Shown here in pieces: positions 32,901-40,524 of a stretch of 45,130 bases of DNA. The notes beneath the pieces are model-generated. The model was not told the DNA's origin and searched no databases. It was given only the letters and a program-made list of their open reading frames with translations. How positions within the stretch are numbered: position 1 is the first letter of the stretch; each line of letters starts with the position of its first letter. The DNA comes from Deltaproteobacteria bacterium. Lineage in GTDB: Bacteria > Myxococcota_A > Polyangia > GCA-2747355 > JADLHG01. The stretch covers positions 1 to 45,130 of the forward strand of contig JADLHG010000047.1 of NCBI GenBank assembly GCA_020848905.1, read 5' to 3'. The translations under genes were made by a program, and so were the position numbers.

Positions 32901-35324
32901 GGTGGGCGCGGGGCGATAGACCTCCGAGGTGTAAGGGTCCAGCTCGACGGAGATGTCGCCCTGCGACGGCGCGGAGGACACAGGCTGGCGCTCCACCCGC
33001 GGCGCGGAGCCCGGATACCCGACCGGTAGCTTGCCCCCCTCTGCCGGGCCGAGAAAGGTCGGCGGCGGCGCGTACGGCTCGTCGAATCGGTCGGGCGGCG
33101 CGTCCACACTGTCCGGCAGTGCATCGAAGGCCACGCGCGTGAACGCGTGCTCGTCGGTACCCGGCGGCAACGTCTCGTCGGAGCGCGCGACGAGCTCGGG
33201 CGGCGCCCCGACCGCGCCCGTGGGTGGAGGAACGGGCGGCATATGCCCCGGGTAGCCGGGCGCCGCAGGCAGCGCCGAGAAATCGGCCGAGAGCTCGGCC
33301 GAAACGGGCAACGGATCGTCGTCGTGCCCCGCTCCACCGAACGCCACGCGTCCGACCGCATCGCTGTCGGGCAGCTCCTCGTCCCACCCGTCGCCTTCGT
33401 CCGCGTCGGGTGGCGCGTGGGAGTCGCGTCCCCCGAAGTGTCGGTCGGCGTCTGGCGCGTCCTCGTCGACGGAGTCGAGCTCCGGCGCCTCGCGCTCCTC
33501 CGAGCTCGGCAGCTCGTGGAAGCCCTTGCCACGGCCGAGCGCCTCCGCGGCCTTCAGATCGAGGGCGGCCGTCTGCTCGCCCGGGCGCCGAGGCGAGCCG
33601 ATCCCACCACCTCCACCCGACTCGAGCGCCCGCCGCGTCGGCGAGGCCGGCGCGTCGGGGCCCCGCGCCTCGTTCCCCCCGATGATGACCGACGGCGCCG
33701 AGGGGAACTCGGCCTTGAACCCCGGGCGCGCCGTCGCCGGCGACAGAAGCCCCGCCGCCCTCAAGGCCTCCAGGTTCCGCGGCACGACCGTCGGTTCGTA
33801 CGTCCCCTCGTCGGGGAGGTCCTCGTGAAACTCGACCGGCGGCGGCGCCCCTACGGTGGCGAGGTCCTCGGGCTCCTCGTCGACGGGAGGCGGCGTATTT
33901 CGTCGATGTCCCTCGCGCGTGGCGCCCGCGCGCAGCAGCGCGTCGTCGGCATCCTCGTCGAGATCGTCGTCGGCGTCCTCCTCCGCATCCTCCACCTCCT
34001 CTTCGGCGGGGTTCACCTCGTGGCCGTCCCAGACCTCGGGGGGCGAGAGCAGCTCGTCGGAGCGCTCCAGGCTGCCGAACATCGGCGTGGCCACCCGGGC
34101 GAGCAGGGCCGCCGTCTTCCGCTGCCCCAGGGCACGCGCCACCTGAGCCATCGCCTCCTCGGGCCCGGCCTCCACCGTGGAATGCCCGCGCGAATCCTTG
34201 CGCGCCATCTCCTCGAGGTCGGTCTCTCGCGTGACATTGATCGACGTGCCCGCCCGCCCGTCGCGCAGGCGCGCCATCACGCTCGGCGTGGGCTCCACCT
34301 GCCGCGTGGGTCGCGGCCCGAGGGGCGCGTGCTCGTCGCTGTCGGGAAGCGCCGCGAGGCTCTCGCCCGTCGAGAGAGGCAGCTCGTCCCCGCTGGCGCT
34401 CGACCGCGCCGCCGCCCCGCGATCGGCGAGCGCCGCGTGCTCCGTGTCGCCCCGCACGTCCTCCCGGATGCGGCCTCTCAGCCCCTCGCGCAGCGTCTCC
34501 TCACCCCAGTCCACGGCAGACTGCGAACCGGTCAGCGTCCCGCCTCTCGCCGGCGGAACCCACGGCGCGGTGCCCAGGTCCCCGTCGTAGTCCTCGACCT
34601 CTCGCCCGGCGCGCGTCAGCCCCGTGTCGATGACTCGCGCCCCGGTCCCTCGCCCGCGTCCGCCGCCCAGCGGCTCCGCGACCGTGTAGCGGTCCCGGTC
34701 TCCCGCCGGCCGTTCGTCGCCGGTTCGTCGAGGTTCCTCCTCGACGTCGGTCCCCTCGTCGTCGTCGTCGTGGTCGTGGTCCTCGTCGTCGTCCTCGTCG
34801 ACCGGCTCGCTCGCTGCGCGCGCCGGCACCCCGCCCCGGATCCCCGTGCGGACCTGCTGCGCCCGCGGCGCGGGATAGACCTTCGTATCGGTGTGGCCCC
34901 CCACGAGCGGCCCGGACTGGTCCTCCAGGCTCGCATCCGCCTCGTCGAGGAGCTTCAGCACCTTCTCGTTGTGCGGATCGAGCTCGTGCGCGACCTCGAG
35001 CGCCTCTTTCGCCCGCCGTGGGTCGCCCGCGTGGAGCAGCGCCTCCCCCTTCAGCAGGTGAGCCATCGGATGGTCCGGTTCGAGCTCGAGGGCCACCCGC
35101 ATCTCGGCGAGCACCTCCTCGTGCCGTCCGAGTGCCATGAGCGCCATGGCCAGCACCAGCCGGCCTTCGACGTAGGTCGGATGCGCGAGCAGCCCGAGAC
35201 GGCAGATCTTCACCGCCTCCTGGTACTGCCGACGAACGATCGCCACCTTCCCGCGCTGAACGAAGTCGGCGGAGGCGTTGTCTCCCGACGGCGGTCCGGC
35301 GGCTGGATTGTCGGGCCGGGCCAA
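29874..35324 (-). CDS. Giant TPR membrane protein with a long disordered acidic region
   Basis: From a TTG at 35324 with AGGAGG just upstream, the protein has 1816 residues; a TTG at 35405 would add 27. In order: an N-terminal TPR block (about 20-140), a disordered region rich in Asp, Glu, Pro and Ser (about 140-1040) with an extreme acidic run near 190-215, a basic/Pro stretch, one membrane helix (about 1042-1066, LFWLLGSVGVLAAAVGIGFFV), and a C-terminal array of some 15-18 TPR-like helical pairs to the end. The disordered part repeats PTFLGPAEGGKLP/PTYLGPADGGKPP and LPDS motifs. Topology suggests cytosolic N-terminus and periplasmic TPR scaffold, or the reverse. First gene of the TonB operon; no exact homologue recognised. 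Confidence 0.88.
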   Translation of the reverse strand: MARPDNPAAGPPSGDNASADFVQRGKVAIVRRQYQEAVKICRLGLLAHPTYVEGRLVLAMALMALGRHEEVLAEMRVALELEPDHPMAHLLKGEALLHAGDPRRAKEALEVAHELDPHNEKVLKLLDEADASLEDQSGPLVGGHTDTKVYPAPRAQQVRTGIRGGVPARAASEPVDEDDDEDHDHDDDDEGTDVEEEPRRTGDERPAGDRDRYTVAEPLGGGRGRGTGARVIDTGLTRAGREVEDYDGDLGTAPWVPPARGGTLTGSQSAVDWGEETLREGLRGRIREDVRGDTEHAALADRGAAARSSASGDELPLSTGESLAALPDSDEHAPLGPRPTRQVEPTPSVMARLRDGRAGTSINVTRETDLEEMARKDSRGHSTVEAGPEEAMAQVARALGQRKTAALLARVATPMFGSLERSDELLSPPEVWDGHEVNPAEEEVEDAEEDADDDLDEDADDALLRAGATREGHRRNTPPPVDEEPEDLATVGAPPPVEFHEDLPDEGTYEPTVVPRNLEALRAAGLLSPATARPGFKAEFPSAPSVIIGGNEARGPDAPASPTRRALESGGGGGIGSPRRPGEQTAALDLKAAEALGRGKGFHELPSSEEREAPELDSVDEDAPDADRHFGGRDSHAPPDADEGDGWDEELPDSDAVGRVAFGGAGHDDDPLPVSAELSADFSALPAAPGYPGHMPPVPPPTGAVGAPPELVARSDETLPPGTDEHAFTRVAFDALPDSVDAPPDRFDEPYAPPPTFLGPAEGGKLPVGYPGSAPRVERQPVSSAPSQGDISVELDPYTSEVYRPAPTYLGPADGGKPPAASDRGNSASSFAEAAPPAARVDRSAPERRYEAHGELSDSFAGPGEAAPPYDRQDSYGLDSVSRDGELDYDSRREVRRHPSVSVPEHPDEEELALEPADQSGRRPYPQRTASLEPGEGRSAAYVDSHPAAAKPRSASAGRGRGREGGPASRTPAEDSLIDELGGGSQPFQVPASAPRAKAKAKAKAPSRRAEARRPAMPRPPPYPKGATSFLTMLLGPPGSNRWLFWLLGSVGVLAAAVGIGFFVRYMRVSRDIDHKRREAVVRLKNANAGDYLAAAQIFGEILSRRPDDGVVAGVTAHLNAAVPVEFGDPPPLLRAPSVEGEPQDEQRVAARIYLRLQQGQLKEAAELALQGRTRFSSSALLVYLDGRVALLQGRTAAAIESLQQALRLDPRHVLALAALGDALAVQEELENALKRYDEALAVNPEHVASHLGRSRVLAARGLDLSTAENRLVSIVEGERRVLASRGQRGWAYLQLARLMVGKGRPDQVERFLKEAKANEPAQDAVFQDALAALLIDLSRLSEAEQAARRADTMMVGRPHPHYRLAQVYLAQGRAREALEALQRAQALPFSTLLRAQVFVLLGELPAARREAEQALKVAPGIEGTLVLAKVLGAEGRADEAERVLRPLLASNPDSAGLLVALGETYLLRGQAKAAIDKFEQALRKDRGAMEARLKLADAYAADGNYEAAHRELIAAARTSTWNVAARKRLAELELEKWNLVQARSDLEQVLRLAPKDEQARLALIQVLTAQRDYGGAEAELRRLEGARPGVAALARGRLALRRYDARAAVPLLAEATRAIPRDAEAWSLLVRAQLDADNNVSGAQSALRELEARHPDSPEALSAEGLLEMSRGKLPAAVRVLVRAVKLLERHRRPPRVQAELLVLLGRAQQDGGSQVEALAQYDAAMRVCPRCPDPHHRRGLLLDEKGQGQEAISSIRRAVELDAKNREYYLDLAKVYEANSMPRPAVEMYRKYLSFNPPEELARDAQQAMDSLQK
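34740..34805. repeat. Low-complexity GTC/CTC trinucleotide tract coding for an acidic run
   Basis: The plus strand reads repeated gtc/ctc/gtg triplets, which on the minus strand encode a mixed Asp/Glu/His run in the TPR protein. Triplets are interrupted and stay in frame. This is coding low complexity rather than a satellite, though it may be prone to length variation. Confidence 0.7.
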
Positions 35325-35456
35325 CGAGCCCTCCTCGAGCGCGACCGCTGCCCCGGGCAGACATCGCACGCACGAGCCACGCCGCACCCTGCGGCGGCTC
35401 GTCAAGATGCATCGTCCCCCCGAAAGCCCACGTGAGGTCCGGAGGGCGAGACGCGG

Positions 35457-35475
35457 TAAATTTCTTTGAATTTTA
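35457..35475. promoter_or_regulatory. AT-rich dyad overlapping the TPR-TonB operon promoter, operator candidate
   Basis: TAAATTTC (35457-35464) and GAATTTTA (35468-35475) form an inverted repeat matching at 7 of 8 positions around a 3-base centre. It covers the -10 hexamer and the predicted transcript start, an ideal place for a repressor. It is the most AT-rich spot for many kilobases. It does not match a Fur box that I recognise. Confidence 0.45.
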
Positions 35476-35499
35476 CGGGATCCGAGGCGGCCCGGTCAA
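35470..35499 (-). promoter_or_regulatory. Strong sigma70-type promoter of the TPR-TonB operon
   Basis: On the minus strand TTGACC (35499-35494) and TAAAAT (35475-35470) are separated by 18 bases. Each hexamer matches consensus at five of six positions. The predicted start near 35463 leaves a leader of about 139 bases to the preferred TTG at 35324, or about 58 to the TTG at 35405. Confidence 0.6.
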
Positions 35500-35528
35500 A
35501 TCGCGCGGCGCGGCGTGGGATCGCCGGG

Positions 35529-35939
35529 TCAGAGCAGCGGGAAAGGTGCGCCCCGGAGCCACCGCTGGTCGGCCAGGCGCCACTCCCCCTTCTCGAGGGT
35601 CCAGGTCTGCTGGATGACGCTTCGCCGCAGGCGCGCCTCGCGCAGCTCGTACCAGTCGAAGCGCACGGTGCTCAGCGCGCGGTCCACGCTCAACACCTGC
35701 ACCGCGTCCACCTCGGCGTCGGTCACCTGCAGGTCGGGGTGGCCTGCCCTCCGAGCCAGGATCCGTTGCCCGTGCGAGCGGGACAGGTAGCGCACCACGA
35801 GCTCGGGCCGTCCCCACCGCACCCCGTCGCTGTATTCGAGCACCGCGTCGAGGAGGGAGGCCTTGCGATTCGCCGCGCTCTCGCAGCCGCCGGCGACTCC
35901 CGCCAGCAGGTAACAGAAGAGCAGAGGTGCGCGGAACAT
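35529..35939 (-). CDS. Small lipoprotein, possibly NTF2-like
   Basis: The 136-residue product begins MFRAPLLFCYLLAGVAGGCES, a lipoprotein signal with lipidated Cys 19. The mature domain is short, mixed helix then strands, ending with QTWTLEKGEWRLADQRWLRG. That last pattern (a strand with W-x-L...G-x-W-R-L) resembles the end of NTF2-like domains, though this is inference. A TTGCGC/TAGGCT pair with 18-base spacing ends 6 bases before the ATG. It lies about 200 bases before the TPR gene, which has its own promoter. Confidence 0.75.
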   Translation of the reverse strand: MFRAPLLFCYLLAGVAGGCESAANRKASLLDAVLEYSDGVRWGRPELVVRYLSRSHGQRILARRAGHPDLQVTDAEVDAVQVLSVDRALSTVRFDWYELREARLRRSVIQQTWTLEKGEWRLADQRWLRGAPFPLL

Positions 35940-35996
35940 GCGTCGAGCCTAGGCCGCCTCACCCATCCGGCGCAATTTTTCGCGTGCGCGCTCTTC

Positions 35997-36014
35997 CCCC
36001 CGGCGCTCCGGGGG
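35997..36014 (-). terminator. GC hairpin just after the flippase gene
   Basis: CCCCCGG and CCGGGGG flank a 4-base loop, five bases after the flippase stop codon. The 7-pair stem is strong but is not followed by a U-tract on the minus strand. It may slow polymerase or protect the 3' end rather than act as a full intrinsic terminator. Confidence 0.35.
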
Positions 36015-36019
36015 AGGGG

Positions 36020-37522
36020 CTAACCGCCGCGACGGAGGATCTTCCGCACGCGGGCGAGCTCCTCCGAGCCGAGCTCCCGGAGCAGTACGAGCGTCGCGAG
36101 GTAGGCGGCGAAGACCACCAGGCACTCGCCGATCGTCACCAGCTTGGAGACCTCGGGGATAAGCCTTCCGACCCCGAGCCCCACGGCCGTGGCCGCCAGC
36201 ACGCGCAGAAAGGTGAGCCACGGGATCCCGGACTTGAAGGCCCGGTAGAGCAGCGCGGCGGAGAGCACCGCTCCGAGCGCCATGGCTCCGGCGGAGGCCG
36301 CAGCGGCGAGAGCCAAGGCTTCCCGGGCCGAGGCCGCGCGCGGCACGAGCGCCCAGTTGGCTGCGGCCGCGGCGACGAGCGTCACCACGCCGGAGAGGAG
36401 CGCCGCCCCCGTCTTGCCCGCGCCGTTCAGGATGGTGTTCACGATCGTGAACATCGAGAAGCAGACCATCCCCGCGGCGAGCAGGCCGAGCCCAAGGCCT
36501 GCCTGGCGGTAGACCGCCTTGTAGGGGACGTTGATCACCGCCTCGGGATTGGCCATGAACACCACCCCCAGGCCGGCGCAGAAGACGAGCGAGAGGCGCA
36601 GCGTCTGGCGTACGTAGCTGCGGGTCTTCTCCACGTCCTGTTCGAAGGTGGAGCGGGAGACGAGCGGAAAGATCACGAAGGCCACCGCCAGGATCGCCTG
36701 GTATGGGATGAACGCCAGGGTCTGCGCCGCGCCGTAGTAACCGGTGAACGCCGAGGCCACCTTGGCCGGGTCCGCGAGGCCCTGGCCCGCGGCCCACGCG
36801 CCGACGTACCGCTTCAGCATGAAGAGGTCCACCCGCATGGTGAGATTCAGCGCCGCCGTATAGAGGAAGAGCTGGACCAGATAGCCCACGAAGCGACCCG
36901 GCGGAAAGCGCTCCTGCGTGCGCGGGAGCCCGACCCACCCCGCCGCGAGCACGAGGAAGCTCCCCGCCGCCGCGACGAAGCCGCCGACGGCCCCCCAGAC
37001 CCCCCAGCCGAGCAGCGCGAACCCGCAGATGAAGGCCATGCGCAGCGTGGCGAAGCCCACGTCCAGGCTGGCCTGGCGCGCGAACATGCGCCGCCCGTTG
37101 CAGGAGCCGACGAAGACGGCGTAGAGCGCGTAGCAGAAGACGATCCCCGCCGAGAGGCGGAAGAGGCCCGTCAGGCCGGGGTCGTTCTCCCAGCGCGCGA
37201 TGAGCGGCGCCGCCAGCGCGTAGAGCGCCGCGACCCCGCCCCCGAGGAGCAGGAGCACCTTCAGCGCGGCCGCCTTCACGGCCTCGGCGCGCGTCTCGTC
37301 CTCGGCGGTGAACTTGCTCACCCCCTGGATCGTGCCGGTGACGATCACGTTGTCGATCACCGAGACCAGCCCGATGACCAGCACGTAGTCGCCGAAGGCC
37401 GCGTCCGAGTGCAGGAGCCGGGGGAGCAGGAAGTAGATCACGTACCCCGCCGCCATGAAGTAGAGCTTGGCGAAGGAGATGTAGAGCACGCCGCGACCGG
37501 CGCTCGTGGAAGCCTCGGGCAT
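36020..37522 (-). CDS. Polysaccharide flippase, Wzx/MATE-like (MOP superfamily)
   Basis: The 500-residue product has 12-14 hydrophobic segments in the arrangement of lipid-linked oligosaccharide flippases: VLYISFAKLYFMAAGYVIYFLLPRLL at the N-terminus, a mid-protein block with LFMLKRYVG and AAQTLAFIPYQAILAVAFVIFPLVSR, and VVTLVAAAAANWALVP in the C-terminal polysaccharide-biosynthesis domain. It would move undecaprenyl-linked or similar glycans across the inner membrane. No glycosyltransferases are adjacent, so it may serve a pathway elsewhere. An ATG at 37531 overlaps the predicted -10, so the ATG at 37522, 8 bases after the -10, is chosen. The much longer upstream open frame is antisense to the sensor-kinase gene. 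Confidence 0.88.
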   Translation of the reverse strand: MPEASTSAGRGVLYISFAKLYFMAAGYVIYFLLPRLLHSDAAFGDYVLVIGLVSVIDNVIVTGTIQGVSKFTAEDETRAEAVKAAALKVLLLLGGGVAALYALAAPLIARWENDPGLTGLFRLSAGIVFCYALYAVFVGSCNGRRMFARQASLDVGFATLRMAFICGFALLGWGVWGAVGGFVAAAGSFLVLAAGWVGLPRTQERFPPGRFVGYLVQLFLYTAALNLTMRVDLFMLKRYVGAWAAGQGLADPAKVASAFTGYYGAAQTLAFIPYQAILAVAFVIFPLVSRSTFEQDVEKTRSYVRQTLRLSLVFCAGLGVVFMANPEAVINVPYKAVYRQAGLGLGLLAAGMVCFSMFTIVNTILNGAGKTGAALLSGVVTLVAAAAANWALVPRAASAREALALAAAASAGAMALGAVLSAALLYRAFKSGIPWLTFLRVLAATAVGLGVGRLIPEVSKLVTIGECLVVFAAYLATLVLLRELGSEELARVRKILRRGG

Positions 37523-37530
37523 GGGTCGCA

Positions 37531-37559
37531 TCCCTACACGATGCGGCCGGGGATGACAA
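37531..37559 (-). promoter_or_regulatory. Flippase promoter, predicted leaderless
   Basis: On the minus strand TTGTCA (37559-37554) and TAGGGA (37536-37531) are separated by 17 bases. The last A of the -10 is the first base of an in-frame ATG, which therefore cannot be transcribed as a start. The next ATG, at 37522, lies 8 bases after the hexamer. No SD is present. Confidence 0.45.
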
Positions 37560-37711
37560 GGCGCCCCGCCCCAGGAGCCCGCGAAAGGCTCGCCAGCACG
37601 GCACCTTGCGGCGCGAACGCCGCGACCGGCGTTTCTCCCTACAGCTTCGTCGCCGCGAGCCGATGGAATAAGGGCATCTGTGTGCCCGCGAGACGGGGGG
37701 GACGGGGTCTC

Positions 37712-40390
37712 TTGACCGACTACACGAACGTCGTGTCCCGGCTGTCCGCTTTCTCCGACCCGGCCGCGCTGTTCGCCGCCTTGCTGGGCGGCACGCCCGT
37801 CCCGACGCTCATCTGCGGGCCGGACGGCGAAACCCTGCTCGTCACCCCGTCGCTCCCGAGGGTCCTCGGGTGGACGCCCCCGCCGGGACACAACCTGGCC
37901 CGCGACGGCATCCCGGGGCTGCCTCCCGTGGGCGACCTCTTCGCCCGCTGCCTGGCAGACGGGACGATCCCCCTGCCGCTCTGCGGCTACGACCGGCCGG
38001 AACGCGAGGGCGCCCCCACCGAGCGGCTCGCGCTCGAGGGGTACATGATGAGGGCGCAGTCGGCCACCGGCGAGACCGTGGCCGTCGTCGTCATCTACCG
38101 CGACGTCACCGAACGCCTCAGGGAGCTGCACGCCGTCCGCGCCGCGGAGACGCAGCTTCGCACCGTGGTGAGCCACGCACCGGTGGTCCTTTTCGGCCTC
38201 GACCGGGCGGGGAACGTGACCTTCGCCGACGGCCAGGGACTCGACGCGATCGGCCTGCGAGGCCACGAACTCCTCGGACGGTCGGCCGTCGAGGCGGTGC
38301 GCACGCTCCCCCCCGAGGCGGGCGTGCTGCTCCGTCGCGCTCTCACCGGACGCGAGGCCGCGTGGAGCGGCGCCGTCGCGGGACGGGTCTTCGACCTGCG
38401 CCTCTTCCCCCAGTGCGACTCGCACGGCGCCCTGTCGGGCGTGCTCGGCCTGGCGCAGGACGTGACCGAGCGGCACCGGGCGCAGGAGGCCGCCGAGGCG
38501 CGAGAGCGGCGCTTCCGGGCGCTCGTGGAGCACGGCGCCGACGTGATCACGCTGCACCGCGAGGACGGCACGATCCTCTACGCCTCGTCCTCGGTGAGGC
38601 ACGTGCTCGGCTACGAGGTCGACGAGCTCGTCGGACGCCACCCGACGGAGTTCCAGCACCCGGAGGACAGGCTCCACGTCGAAGCCCAGGGGGCGCGCAT
38701 GCTGCAGAGCCCCGGCGTTCCCGTGACGGCGCGCTACCGGGTGCGGCGCAAGGACGGCGCCTGGCGCTGGATCGAGGGACGTGCCACGAACCTGCTTCAC
38801 GACCAGGACGTCCGCGCCGTGGTGGTGAACCAGCACGACGTGACCGAATCGCACGAGGCGCAGGCGGCCCTCGTCGAGCGGGAACAGATGCTCGAGGACG
38901 CGCAATCCTTGAGCCTGATGGGCAGCTTCATTTCCAACGCCGAGGGTCGATTCCTCAGCGCCTCACCGAGCCTCTACCGCATCCTCGGCCTCCCCGAGAA
39001 CACGCCCCTCTCCTTCGCCACGATCATGCAACTCATCCACCCCGACGACATCCCGAGCGCCGTCAGCGCGCGAGAGCGGGCCCTCGCCACGCGCGAAGGC
39101 TTCGACCTCGAGCACCGAATCTATCACCCCGACGGCCGGGAGCGCTGGATCCGGGTAGTCACGAAGATCATGATCCCGCCCGGAGGTCAGGCCACGTACG
39201 CGCTGGGCACCGTGCAGGACCTCACCGACCGCAAGCAGCTCGAGGCGCAGCTCGTGCAGAGCCAGCGCATGGAGGCCGTGGGGCGGCTGGCGGGAGGGAT
39301 CGCGCACGACTTCAACAACGTGCTCTCGGCCATCAGCGGTTTCGGCCAGGTGGTCCACGACGCGCTCGGCGAGCACGACCCGCTGCGCGAGGACATGGCC
39401 CAGGTCCTGGAGGCCTCGGAACGGGCAGCTCAGCTCACGCGCCAGCTCCTCGCCTTCAGCCGGCGCCAGGTGCTGCAGCCCCAGGTGCTGGACCTGAACG
39501 AACGCCTGCCCGAGATGAGCCGCATGCTCCGCCGCATCATCGGCGAGGACGTGGAGCTGGAGCTGAAGCTCGCCCCCGGCACCGCGCCGATCAAGGTCGA
39601 CCCCGGCCAGCTCGAGCAGGTCGTCGTGAACCTGGCGGTCAACGCCCGCGACTCCATGCCCGACGGGGGCCTCCTGACGGTCGCGACCGAGGAACTGCCC
39701 GCCCGGGCCGCCGACGCGACGCCCGGCCTTCGGGCCGGCTCGGAGCGCCGGATCCTCCTCCGCGTCACGGACAGCGGCAGCGGGATGGACCGAGCCACCA
39801 TCGAGCGCGTCTTCGAGCCCTTCTTCACCACCAAGGGGCTGGGCCAGGGGACGGGGCTCGGCCTCTCGACGGTCCACGGCATCGTGGAGCAGAGCGGCGG
39901 GAACATCACCGTCGAGAGCGAGCAGGGGATCGGCACCACCTTCCGGATCGTGCTGCCGCGCACCGACGAACCGCTGACCGCCACGGCCATCCATCCCGTC
40001 GCGCCGGGGCGCAAGGAGAACCACGAGACGCTGCTCGTCGTCGAGGACGACGACGCCGTACGGCTGTTCGCGCGCCGCTGGCTCCGCCAGGCGGGCTACC
40101 GCGTGCTCGAGGCGCGAAACGGCGGCGAGGCGCTCCTGACGATCGAGCAGCACCCAGGCCCGGTCCACCTGCTCATCACCGACGTCATCATGCCGCGCAT
40201 CAGCGGCAAGCAGCTGGCAGAGCGCCTCCGCGCCGCGCGCCCGGGACTGAAGGTGCTCTACATGTCGGGCTACTCCGACGAGGTCATCGCGCACCACGGC
40301 GTCCTCGAGCCGGGGGTCCTGCTGCTCGAGAAGCCCCTCTCCGGCCCGGCCCTCGAGCAGAAGGTGCGCGAGGCGCTGCGCACCACGTGA
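37712..40390 (+). CDS. Hybrid sensor histidine kinase: four PAS domains, HisKA/HATPase, receiver
   Basis: The 892-residue protein has PAS-type domains at about 25-135, 150-255, 268-385 and 400-515. A histidine kinase core follows: H-box AGGIAHDFNN with phospho-acceptor H532, N-box NLAVNARDSMPDGG, G1 DSGSGMD, FEPFFTTK and GTGLGLST. A C-terminal receiver (about 775-892) has the acceptor Asp D824 in LLITDVIMP and KP near the end. No membrane segment is seen, so it senses a cytosolic signal. The TTG at 37712 is chosen because it aligns residue-for-residue with the ATG of the homologue at 41602 (both have TPV at 28-30). It lacks a DNA-binding output, so it likely signals onward by phosphorelay. 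Confidence 0.9.
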   Translation: MTDYTNVVSRLSAFSDPAALFAALLGGTPVPTLICGPDGETLLVTPSLPRVLGWTPPPGHNLARDGIPGLPPVGDLFARCLADGTIPLPLCGYDRPEREGAPTERLALEGYMMRAQSATGETVAVVVIYRDVTERLRELHAVRAAETQLRTVVSHAPVVLFGLDRAGNVTFADGQGLDAIGLRGHELLGRSAVEAVRTLPPEAGVLLRRALTGREAAWSGAVAGRVFDLRLFPQCDSHGALSGVLGLAQDVTERHRAQEAAEARERRFRALVEHGADVITLHREDGTILYASSSVRHVLGYEVDELVGRHPTEFQHPEDRLHVEAQGARMLQSPGVPVTARYRVRRKDGAWRWIEGRATNLLHDQDVRAVVVNQHDVTESHEAQAALVEREQMLEDAQSLSLMGSFISNAEGRFLSASPSLYRILGLPENTPLSFATIMQLIHPDDIPSAVSARERALATREGFDLEHRIYHPDGRERWIRVVTKIMIPPGGQATYALGTVQDLTDRKQLEAQLVQSQRMEAVGRLAGGIAHDFNNVLSAISGFGQVVHDALGEHDPLREDMAQVLEASERAAQLTRQLLAFSRRQVLQPQVLDLNERLPEMSRMLRRIIGEDVELELKLAPGTAPIKVDPGQLEQVVVNLAVNARDSMPDGGLLTVATEELPARAADATPGLRAGSERRILLRVTDSGSGMDRATIERVFEPFFTTKGLGQGTGLGLSTVHGIVEQSGGNITVESEQGIGTTFRIVLPRTDEPLTATAIHPVAPGRKENHETLLVVEDDDAVRLFARRWLRQAGYRVLEARNGGEALLTIEQHPGPVHLLITDVIMPRISGKQLAERLRAARPGLKVLYMSGYSDEVIAHHGVLEPGVLLLEKPLSGPALEQKVREALRTT

Positions 40391-40524
40391 TGGCGCCGAC
40401 TCCCGGCAGCACCCGGCCGCTCCCTCCCCGTTCGCTCTTCCCCGGCCACCCATGCGGCGTGGTAACGTCCGATCCGGGTGTTCTGGTCGAGGGGGGGCCA
40501 GGAGCACGAGGAGGAGCTCTTCCC

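Noticed and set aside
30710-35900. Several long plus-strand frames opposite the TPR gene
   Set aside because: They mirror TPR repeats and acidic low complexity as His/Arg-rich strings and have no start signals.
35927-37711. Long N-terminal extension in frame with the first sensor kinase
   Set aside because: It runs antisense to the flippase, lacks domains, and the paralogue at 41602 begins exactly where the TTG at 37712 aligns.
37532-38905. Long N-terminal extension of the flippase frame
   Set aside because: It is antisense to the PAS domains and the real flippase begins with a typical first membrane helix near 37522.
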